A stretch of DNA of 9,862 nt from Kiritimatiellia bacterium (GTDB lineage: Bacteria; Verrucomicrobiota; Kiritimatiellia; RFP12; DVOR01): contig JAFYMU010000127.1 of NCBI GenBank assembly GCA_017548245.1, positions 1-9,862 of the forward strand, given 5' to 3'. This document shows, piece by piece, positions 1 through 4,867 of the stretch. The notes under the pieces are model-generated. The model saw nothing but the letters and a program-made list of their open reading frames with translations, was not told where the DNA came from and searched no databases. Both the position numbers and the translations under genes were made by a program. Within the stretch, counting starts at the first letter, position 1. Each line of letters opens with the position of its first letter.

Positions 1-21
1 AACAACTAACAACTAACAACC
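1..21. repeat. Heptamer tandem repeat AACAAC(T/C) x3
   Basis: Three head-to-tail copies of a 7-base unit are visible: AACAACT, AACAACT, AACAACC. They end one base before the ispE start codon. The array may extend upstream, beyond the window. It occupies the place where a Shine-Dalgarno sequence would be expected, and no purine-rich GGAG-like stretch is present. A role as an A/C-rich unstructured translation enhancer, or as a length-variable tract, is inference only. Confidence 0.7.
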
Positions 22-22
22 A

Positions 23-1018
23 ATGACCTCCTTAACCCGTTTTTCCCCTGCCAAAATTAACCTCTCCCTTGCCGTATCGGGAAGCCGAGCGGACGGTTAC
101 CACGATTTGGATTCGGTGGTGGCCTTGCTCTCTTTAGGGGATGAGGTCACCCTCACGCAGGCGGAGACGACGACCCTTCAAGTGGTGGGCGAGGGGGTGG
201 ATCTCTCGGCGATGCCCGAGGATTGCGAACGCAACCTCGCGGTTCGGGCGGTTCGCATGTTGGAAGGCGCAACGGGGCGTTCGCTCCCCACGGCGATTGC
301 GATTACCAAACGGATTCCCCTCGGCGGCGGCCTCGGTGGGGGAAGCTCTAATGCCGCAACCGTGCTCAAGGGAATGGTGGAATTGTGGAATCTCGATTTG
401 CCCGAAGCCGAACTGATTCGCCTTGCCGCGCAATTGGGTTCGGACGTGCCCTTATTCTTATTAGATGGTACGGTGCGCATGCGTGGGCGCGGGGAGGTGA
501 TCGAACGCCTTCCGATGGCGAACGCGAAACCGCTGCATCTCGTTTTAGCCAATGATGGCACCCATTGTCCCACCCCTCAAGTTTACCGCGCCCTTGATGC
601 CGCGCGTGGTCAAACCGAAAACTTTTCATTCAAGGGCTTGACAGATGGGGGTGTTTTTTGCGATACTTTGTGTCTCTCTCTCCGAGAAGGAAAGGCCGAA
701 CAGGCAGTGCAGTGGGTCTTCAACGACCTTGAAACGCCTTGTTTAGCGCACTTTCCGGGTGTTCGAAGCACAGCCGAAGCCCTGCGCGAAGCGGGTTGCA
801 GAGGGGTGCTACTTTGTGGCAGCGGTGGAACCGTTTGTGGCATTGTAGACCGTGCGGAGGATGGAGAGCGAGTACTTGCGCATCCGGCGTTAGCTCAATG
901 TTGGCGCGCAAGTGTACAGACGCTGCCCGATGGTGTAATGGCAGCACACGGGCCTTTGACGCCCATAGTCATGGTTCGAATCCATGTCGGGCAACCATGC
1001 CCTCAGCGTCTGTCTTAA
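23..1018 (+). CDS. ispE: 4-diphosphocytidyl-2-C-methyl-D-erythritol kinase
   Basis: IspE is the cytoplasmic GHMP-family kinase that uses ATP to phosphorylate the 2-hydroxyl of CDP-methylerythritol in the MEP (non-mevalonate) isoprenoid pathway. The N-terminus has the family signature PAKINL (residues 9-14, K11). The glycine-rich ATP loop PLGGGLGGGSSNAA is at 99-112, where relatives usually have PxGAGLGGGSSNAA. LGSDVP carries the likely catalytic Asp at 141. A late LLCGSGGTVCG (about 266-276) is the C-terminal GHMP glycine motif. The start at 23 gives the normal N-terminus, but no Shine-Dalgarno is visible, only a heptamer repeat. The ORF has 331 codons, whereas the family is usually about 280-300. 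The last ~31 codons read straight through the tRNA-Gln gene before the TAA at 1016-1018. The natural end of homologues would lie near codon 300-310, so the tail is probably non-functional read-through sequence. Function is confident; the true C-terminus is not. Confidence 0.93.
   Translation: MTSLTRFSPAKINLSLAVSGSRADGYHDLDSVVALLSLGDEVTLTQAETTTLQVVGEGVDLSAMPEDCERNLAVRAVRMLEGATGRSLPTAIAITKRIPLGGGLGGGSSNAATVLKGMVELWNLDLPEAELIRLAAQLGSDVPLFLLDGTVRMRGRGEVIERLPMANAKPLHLVLANDGTHCPTPQVYRALDAARGQTENFSFKGLTDGGVFCDTLCLSLREGKAEQAVQWVFNDLETPCLAHFPGVRSTAEALREAGCRGVLLCGSGGTVCGIVDRAEDGERVLAHPALAQCWRASVQTLPDGVMAAHGPLTPIVMVRIHVGQPCPQRLS
916..1013 (+). repeat. Perfect 10-bp inverted repeat bracketing tRNA-Gln
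   Basis: ACAGACGCTG at 916-925 is the exact reverse complement of CAGCGTCTGT at 1004-1013. The left arm is the eight bases just before the tRNA plus its first two bases. The right arm begins seven bases after the encoded CCA. In the transcript the leader (916-923) and trailer (1006-1013) could pair as an extension stacked on the acceptor stem, with the CCA and the bases after it bulged out. Both arms also lie in the ispE reading frame, as VQTL and QRLS codons. Confidence 0.85.
924..997 (+). tRNA. tRNA-Gln (anticodon UUG), CCA encoded
   Basis: A full cloverleaf can be drawn by hand. The acceptor stem is 924-930 with 987-993 (7 pairs), followed by discriminator A994 and encoded CCA at 995-997. 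The D stem is 933-935 with 945-947, around a loop containing GG. The anticodon stem is 949-953 with 961-965, with a C-A mismatch at the outermost pair. The anticodon loop 954-960 reads CTTTGAC, giving anticodon TTG (956-958) for the Gln codon CAA. The T arm is 970-974 with 982-986, and the loop TTCGAAT is at 975-981. The gene lies inside the 3' end of the ispE reading frame on the same strand and 39 bases upstream of prs. No separate promoter or terminator is obvious, so it is probably cut from an ispE-tRNA-prs transcript. Confidence 0.96.
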
Positions 1019-1036
1019 ACTTTAAGGAAAGCAGAA

Positions 1037-1984
1037 ATGGAAAACCTCAAGGTATTTTCGGGAACCGCGAACCAGGCGCTCGCCGAGAAGATTGTGGCCT
1101 GTATGGGCACAACGCTCGGCGGCATTGATATTCGCCACTTCCCTGACGGTGAAACCTTTTGCAAGTACAATGACAATGTGCGCGGCGCGGACGTCTTTTT
1201 GGTCCAGCCGATTTGCGGTCAGCCGAATGAAATGCTGATGGAACTGTTGATTATGATCGATGCGGCACGTCGTGCTGCAGCGGGTCGTATTACGGCAGTT
1301 CTTCCCTATTATGGTTATGCGCGTCAGGATCGTAAGGATCAGCCGCGTGTGCCGATTACGGCAAAGTTGGTGGCCAACCTCTTGGTGGCAGCCGGCGCGA
1401 ACCGTGTTTTGACGATGGATTTGCACGCACAGCAGATTCAAGGCTTTTTTGATATTCCCGTGGACCACCTTTATGCCGCGCCGGTTATGGTGAAATACTT
1501 GCGCGAAATGAAGTTGGCTAAGCCTCTTGTCGTTTCACCCGATACCGGCGGGGTCAAGACGGCTTATGCTTACTCGCAGATGCTCGGCACAGGCCTGGCA
1601 ATCGTTGCGAAACAGCGTTTGGGTGCCGCGGAAGTGGATGCGTTCAGCGTGGTCGGCGATGTCGACGGCTGTGACGTGATCATGGTTGATGATATGACGA
1701 CGACCTGCGGAACGCTTTGTGCAGCTGCAAAGCTTCTGAAGTCGAAGGGCGCTAAGAGCGTCCGCGCAGTGGTCTCGCACATCCCCCTCACGCAGGTGGG
1801 CATCGACCGCCTTCGTAACAACAATGGCCTCATTGAGGAGCTCATTACGACCGACTCCATCCCGCTTGCTGATAAGGAAGCAGGTTTGCCGGTTCACGTG
1901 CTCTCGGTGGCACCGCTGTTGGCCGAAGCGATTACCCGCATTCATAATAACCAGTCCGTCTCTTCGCTCTTCCGTTTGTCGTAA
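1037..1984 (+). CDS. prs: Ribose-phosphate pyrophosphokinase (PRPP synthase)
   Basis: Prs transfers the pyrophosphate of ATP to ribose 5-phosphate, making PRPP for purine, pyrimidine, NAD, histidine and tryptophan synthesis. It is a cytoplasmic hexamer in class I enzymes. At 315 aa it matches the class I length. Visible motifs are FPDGE near 36-40, YYGYARQDRKDQPR from 91 (ATP/flexible loop with R96, Q97, R99 and K100), and MDLHAQQIQGFFDIPVDHLYA with H130. The PRPP/ribose-5-phosphate loop VDDMTTTCGTL has D218 and D219. That loop differs from the usual DDMIDTAGT by having Thr at 221 and Cys at 224, though the two Asp and the GT are kept. A Shine-Dalgarno AAGGAAA lies at 1024-1030. The gene starts 18 bases after the ispE stop and 39 bases after the tRNA CCA. 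rplY follows after 39 bases, consistent with one operon. Confidence 0.97.
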   Translation: MENLKVFSGTANQALAEKIVACMGTTLGGIDIRHFPDGETFCKYNDNVRGADVFLVQPICGQPNEMLMELLIMIDAARRAAAGRITAVLPYYGYARQDRKDQPRVPITAKLVANLLVAAGANRVLTMDLHAQQIQGFFDIPVDHLYAAPVMVKYLREMKLAKPLVVSPDTGGVKTAYAYSQMLGTGLAIVAKQRLGAAEVDAFSVVGDVDGCDVIMVDDMTTTCGTLCAAAKLLKSKGAKSVRAVVSHIPLTQVGIDRLRNNNGLIEELITTDSIPLADKEAGLPVHVLSVAPLLAEAITRIHNNQSVSSLFRLS

Positions 1985-2023
1985 GCGAAGAGAGGACGAC
2001 CTCTAGAAACAAGGATACCATCC

Positions 2024-2317
2024 ATGAATCAGATTACTCTCACCGCCGTTGTGCGTTCCGAGCAAGGATCTGGCGCTGCCGGTCGTTTACGTCGTGCAGG
2101 CAAGATTCCTGCTATTTTGAAGCGTGCTACGGGTGAACAGACCCTCATCACGTTGGATGCCCACGAATACGAAATGTCGATGCGCAAGAAGACCGCTGAG
2201 TCCGAAATCGTTATCGACCTCGCTGGCGTTCAGATTTCCGTTACTATTTACGAAGTGCAGAACGATGTGATCACTGGCGCAGTGACACACGTCGACTTTG
2301 GTGAAGTTTCGAAGTAA
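2024..2317 (+). CDS. rplY: 50S ribosomal protein bL25, short form
   Basis: bL25 binds 5S rRNA in the central protuberance of the large subunit. The 97-aa product begins MNQITLTAVVRSEQGSGAAGR, followed by LRRAGKIPAILK, the conserved L25 RxxGxIPAxLY-like element. It ends VTHVDFGEVSK, matching the HVDF motif that closes the 5S-binding domain. The protein stops there, so it has only the N-terminal domain, like the E. coli protein, and lacks the C-terminal CTC extension common in many other phyla. A Shine-Dalgarno AAGGA at 2011-2015 sits 8 bases before the ATG. The prs-rplY-pth order is widespread and supports the call. Confidence 0.95.
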   Translation: MNQITLTAVVRSEQGSGAAGRLRRAGKIPAILKRATGEQTLITLDAHEYEMSMRKKTAESEIVIDLAGVQISVTIYEVQNDVITGAVTHVDFGEVSK

Positions 2318-2322
2318 CCCAT

Positions 2323-2346
2323 TGCCCGGTTGCATTAAGCCGGGCA
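2323..2346 (+). promoter_or_regulatory. 7-bp GC-rich stem-loop before pth
   Basis: TGCCCGG (2323-2329) pairs perfectly with CCGGGCA (2340-2346) around a 10-base loop. It sits between the rplY stop and the pth start. No T-run follows, so it is not a classical terminator. Its 3' arm includes or abuts the only purine-rich bases upstream of pth (GGGCAGG, 2342-2348). It could therefore limit ribosome access to pth, or act as an RNA processing or stability element. Function is inferred. Confidence 0.6.
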
Positions 2347-2350
2347 GGCG

Positions 2351-2956
2351 ATGAACGCAATGAAGGTGCTTGTCGGTCTCGGAAACCCTGGCGAACAATA
2401 CGCCGAAACTCCGCATAACCTCGGCTTCAAAGCAATCGATGCAGTGGCATCAGCCTTGAACGCAGAGTGGAAACTTGAGAAACGCTTCAAAGCCCTCGTC
2501 GCCAAAGCCACCCGCAAGGGTGAAATCCTGTGGCTCATCAAGCCGCAAACCTACATAAACCTCTCCGGAGAAAGTGTGGGACCTTTTTTAAGGTATTACG
2601 GCGCGACAGCCAAAGACCTCCTGGTCTTCAGCGATGATTGCGACCTTCCTACGGGAAGACTGCGCATCCGCCCATCGGGTTCTGCCGGTGGACACAATGG
2701 CCTCAAAAGCCTCATCGCACACGTCGGAACGGAAGCCTTCACACGAGTTCGCCTCGGTGCAGGTCGCTCCCCCGAAGAACGCCGCGGGTTGATTGATTTC
2801 GTCTTACATCGCTTCTCGGAAGCGGAGGCCGAAGTCGCTAATCAAACCGCCGCAGTGGCCGCTGAAGCCGCCCTCTTTTGGCTTGACCATAGCGTACAGG
2901 AAACGCAAAACCGATTTAATGCAGTTCGGACCACGAACAATCAGGAAAAGTTGTAA
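2351..2956 (+). CDS. pth: Peptidyl-tRNA hydrolase
   Basis: Pth cleaves the ester bond of peptidyl-tRNAs that drop off ribosomes, recycling tRNA in the cytoplasm. The 201-aa frame has the family landmarks: VGLGNPGEQY (N12), TPHNLGF with catalytic H22 (relatives more often have TRHNxG), KPQTYINLSG (N70), SDDCDLPTG (D95), and a GGHNGLKSL element with N116. These correspond to N10, H20, N68, D93 and N114 of the E. coli enzyme. The start is uncertain. ATG at 2351 gives MNAMKVLVGLGNPG, while ATG at 2360 gives MKVLVGLGNPG, the more typical family N-terminus, and puts the weak AGG at 2346-2348 at a better distance. The stop TAA overlaps the rpsF ATG by one base (TAATG), indicating translational coupling. 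Confidence 0.95.
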   Translation: MNAMKVLVGLGNPGEQYAETPHNLGFKAIDAVASALNAEWKLEKRFKALVAKATRKGEILWLIKPQTYINLSGESVGPFLRYYGATAKDLLVFSDDCDLPTGRLRIRPSGSAGGHNGLKSLIAHVGTEAFTRVRLGAGRSPEERRGLIDFVLHRFSEAEAEVANQTAAVAAEAALFWLDHSVQETQNRFNAVRTTNNQEKL

Positions 2957-3330
2957 TGAAGAAGTACGACGCAAACTTTATCTTCGTCCAAACCGGCCGC
3001 GATGAGGCCTGGACGAAAACCATTGAGCGCATGCAGGCGGAAATTGTCCGCATCGGCGGTAAAGTGCTCGATACCCAGGACCGCGGTAAAAAGACCTTCG
3101 CTCGCATCCAGCAGAAGAAGGAAAGCGGCACCTATTTGACCATTCGCTTCGAGCTCGATCCTGTCAAGGTGAATGAGCTCCGCGCACGTTATGCCCTCAT
3201 CGAAGAGATCTTCCGTCTCCAGATCTTGGCAATCGACCCCATCATTGAGCTCAAGCTCGCTAAGCAGGCCGCTGAGAAGAAGGCACGCGCTGAGGCTAAC
3301 GCTAAGGCTGCCGAATCTACCCAGGCCTAA
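2956..3330 (+). CDS. rpsF: 30S ribosomal protein bS6
   Basis: bS6 binds the 16S rRNA central domain platform together with bS18. The 124-aa protein starts MKKYDANFIFVQTGRDE, resembling the YE-xxFIxxP-type S6 opening. It continues with GGKVLDTQDRGKKTFAR and YLTIRFELDPVKVNEL, matching the ferredoxin-like fold order. The last ~25 residues are a Lys/Ala/Glu-rich tail (KQAAEKKARAEANAKAAES) of low complexity. A Shine-Dalgarno AGGAA at 2943-2947 lies inside the end of pth, and the ATG shares its first base with the pth stop. Its place before ssb and rpsR is the classic S6-SSB-S18 order. Confidence 0.95.
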   Translation: MKKYDANFIFVQTGRDEAWTKTIERMQAEIVRIGGKVLDTQDRGKKTFARIQQKKESGTYLTIRFELDPVKVNELRARYALIEEIFRLQILAIDPIIELKLAKQAAEKKARAEANAKAAESTQA

Positions 3331-3350
3331 TCTCCGCGAGGATCTTCAAG

Positions 3351-3851
3351 ATGGCCGCTACTCTCAACAAAGTCTTCTTGATGGGTAACCTCACTAGGGA
3401 CCCTGAAATGAAGCAGACCCCTTCGGGCGAATGCGTCGCCGAACTCGGTCTCGCCGTGAGTGAACAGTTCCGTTCGCGCACCACCAATGAGACCCGCGAA
3501 GTGGTTACCTTTGTCGACGTCACCGTGTGGGGCAAGGTCGCTGAAAATTGTGGCCAGTACCTCCAAAAGGGTCGTCCGATCTTTGTTGAAGGTCGCTTGG
3601 TGTTGGATACGTGGGAAGATAAGACCACCGGTCAAAAGCGTAGCCGTTTGCGCGTGCGCGCCGACCGTGTCCAGTTCTTGTACTCCCCCGAAAAGAGCCG
3701 TCGTGATACCAATGGCGCCGCAATGGGCAGCGATTGGGCACCGGCCGCTCCGGAAACTGCTTTGCAGCCTCCCCGCCAGGCACATGCCGCCCCTGTGGCA
3801 CCGGCCGCCCCTGCTGCCGCTGCTGCTGATGATGAAGATCTTCCCTTCTAA
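3351..3851 (+). CDS. ssb: Single-stranded DNA-binding protein
   Basis: SSB coats ssDNA as a tetramer and recruits replication and repair proteins through its C-terminal tip. Residues 1 to about 108 form the OB-fold, with LNKVFLMGNLTRDPEMKQTPSG at the start, VTFVDVTVWGKVAENCGQYLQKG in the middle, and RSRLRVRADRVQFL at the end. A Pro/Ala-rich flexible linker follows (about 125-158), and the acidic tip DDEDLPF is at 160-166. The presence of the tip and linker makes this a true SSB, not the ~100-aa PriB found in the same slot in beta/gamma-proteobacteria. A Shine-Dalgarno GAGGA at 3338-3342 lies 8 bases before the ATG. It is likely co-transcribed with rpsF and rpsR. Confidence 0.97.
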   Translation: MAATLNKVFLMGNLTRDPEMKQTPSGECVAELGLAVSEQFRSRTTNETREVVTFVDVTVWGKVAENCGQYLQKGRPIFVEGRLVLDTWEDKTTGQKRSRLRVRADRVQFLYSPEKSRRDTNGAAMGSDWAPAAPETALQPPRQAHAAPVAPAAPAAAAADDEDLPF

Positions 3852-3881
3852 TGCGATTCTGACAAGTAAGGAACTCTTACC

Positions 3882-4124
3882 ATGCCTATGAAACCCAAAC
3901 GCCCCGGTTCCCGCAAGCCCAAGACCGATTTGGTCCCCCGCAAGCGTCAGGCAATTTTGGAACCGACCGAAATCGTTGATATCAATGATGTTGAATTGCT
4001 CAGCCGTTTCGTGACCGAATACGGCAAAATCATCCCCGCCCGCGTCTCCGGTGTGACCGCTCTCCAGCAGCGCCACATCAAGAAGGGCATCCGCCGCGCC
4101 CGTAACATGGGCTTGCTCGCCTAA
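3882..4124 (+). CDS. rpsR: 30S ribosomal protein bS18
   Basis: bS18 pairs with bS6 on the platform of the small subunit. The 80-aa basic protein opens with a Lys/Pro/Arg-rich stretch (MPMKPKRPGSRKPK). It then has the S18 core: VDINDVELLSRFVTEYGKI, followed by PARVSGVTALQQRHIKKGI and RRARNMGLLA. It contains no Cys, so it is the zinc-free form. A Shine-Dalgarno AAGGA is at 3868-3872. It is 30 bases from ssb and 18 bases from rplI. Confidence 0.96.
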   Translation: MPMKPKRPGSRKPKTDLVPRKRQAILEPTEIVDINDVELLSRFVTEYGKIIPARVSGVTALQQRHIKKGIRRARNMGLLA

Positions 4125-4142
4125 ACCGAAAGGAATAATCAC

Positions 4143-4601
4143 ATGGCCATTCAATTGATTCTGATGGATGATGTCGAATTCCTCGGCAAAATCGGTGACA
4201 CCGTGACCGTTCGTGACGGTTACGCTCGTAACTACCTCCTCCCCAAAGGCCTCGCTGAGCCCCTCACGAAGAACGCGCTCCGCAAGCTCGAAAAGATCCG
4301 CAAGGAACGCGAAGAGCTCTTGAAGATCCGCCGCGCTGAGGCTATGGACAAGGCTGGTAAGCTCAAGGGTCAGACCCTCACGATCGCTGTGAAGGCTATC
4401 GAAGGCGACGAAGAAGGTAAGCTCTACGGTGCCGTGCACGCTGCCGACATCGCTAAGGCCCTCACGGAAGCTGGCGTTGCTGTCGATGCCGCTATGGTGA
4501 AGCTCGAAGAGCCCATCAAGCACCTCGGCACCACGGATCTCACCATCGCTTTGATGGCTGACATCACCGTGACGCTCAAGCTCGCTGTGATCGCTGAATA
4601 A
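4143..4601 (+). CDS. rplI: 50S ribosomal protein bL9
   Basis: bL9 binds 23S rRNA near the L1 stalk base with its N-domain, and its elongated shape reaches toward neighbouring ribosomes. The N-terminal signature is clear: LGKIGDTVTVRDGYARNYLLP (about 14-34), with G15, G18, G26, R29, N30 and P34. A long charged helix follows (ALRKLEKIRKEREELLKIRRAEAM, about 46-69), then the C-terminal domain with GKLYGAVHAADIAKAL. Length 152 aa is typical. A Shine-Dalgarno AAAGGA is at 4129-4134. Leucine is encoded almost only by CTC here, as expected of a highly expressed gene. It is the last gene before a strong terminator. Confidence 0.96.
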   Translation: MAIQLILMDDVEFLGKIGDTVTVRDGYARNYLLPKGLAEPLTKNALRKLEKIRKEREELLKIRRAEAMDKAGKLKGQTLTIAVKAIEGDEEGKLYGAVHAADIAKALTEAGVAVDAAMVKLEEPIKHLGTTDLTIALMADITVTLKLAVIAE

Positions 4602-4623
4602 GCCCACACGCTCGCGTGACACA

Positions 4624-4660
4624 AAACAAGCGGCCCACCTCGTGAGCCGCTTGTTTTTTT
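4624..4660 (+). terminator. Intrinsic terminator closing the ribosomal operon
   Basis: An 11-bp perfect stem, AAACAAGCGGC (4624-4634) with GCCGCTTGTTT (4646-4656), is capped by a further CAC/GTG pairing (4636-4638 with 4642-4644). The 3' side runs into seven T (4654-4660). It starts 22 bases after the rplI stop codon. This is a textbook Rho-independent terminator. Confidence 0.95.
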
Positions 4661-4810
4661 GTTTATGCGTGAGGATGCGAATGGCGTTTGGCTGACAGAA
4701 CGCGATGGAGGGGGTGGTCTAGCGGAGTGTTTTAGAGGGTTTCTTAATAGAAGGTAGGCGCGTGGATGGTGTTTAGGCGTCGCAGGGGGTGAGGAACTGT
4801 AGGGGAGGGC

Positions 4811-4839
4811 TTGCTTTTGCCGGTGATTTCGGTTATTAT
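4811..4839 (+). promoter_or_regulatory. Sigma70-like promoter for the sulfatase gene
   Basis: A -35-like TTGCTT (4811-4816, 3 of 6 to TTGACA) is separated by exactly 17 bases from TATTAT (4834-4839, 5 of 6 to TATAAT). Transcription would start near 4846, giving a leader of about 22 bases with Shine-Dalgarno GAGGA at 4857-4861. The stretch 4661-4810 between the terminator and this promoter shows nothing I can recognise. Confidence 0.55.
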
Positions 4840-4867
4840 GGGAGAAACCCTTTTTTGAGGATGGAAC

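Noticed and set aside
1991..2004. AGAGG-ACGA-CCTCT short palindrome before rplY
   Set aside because: Only five pairs, no T-run and no clear position effect on the ribosome site; likely chance.
3351..3851. priB in the rpsF-rpsR slot
   Set aside because: The protein has a Pro/Ala linker and the DDEDLPF tip of a full SSB and is 166 aa, too long for PriB.
3327..4622. 431-codon open frame on the - strand opposite ssb, rpsR and rplI
   Set aside because: It lies antisense to three conserved genes. Its length follows from their biased codon use, which keeps stop codons rare in that frame. The product is Gly/Leu/His-rich without a recognisable domain, and no ribosome site supports it.
4661..4810. 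Possible small gene or RNA between the terminator and the sulfatase promoter
   Set aside because: No open frame with a ribosome site, no repeat and no strong hairpin was found on either strand.
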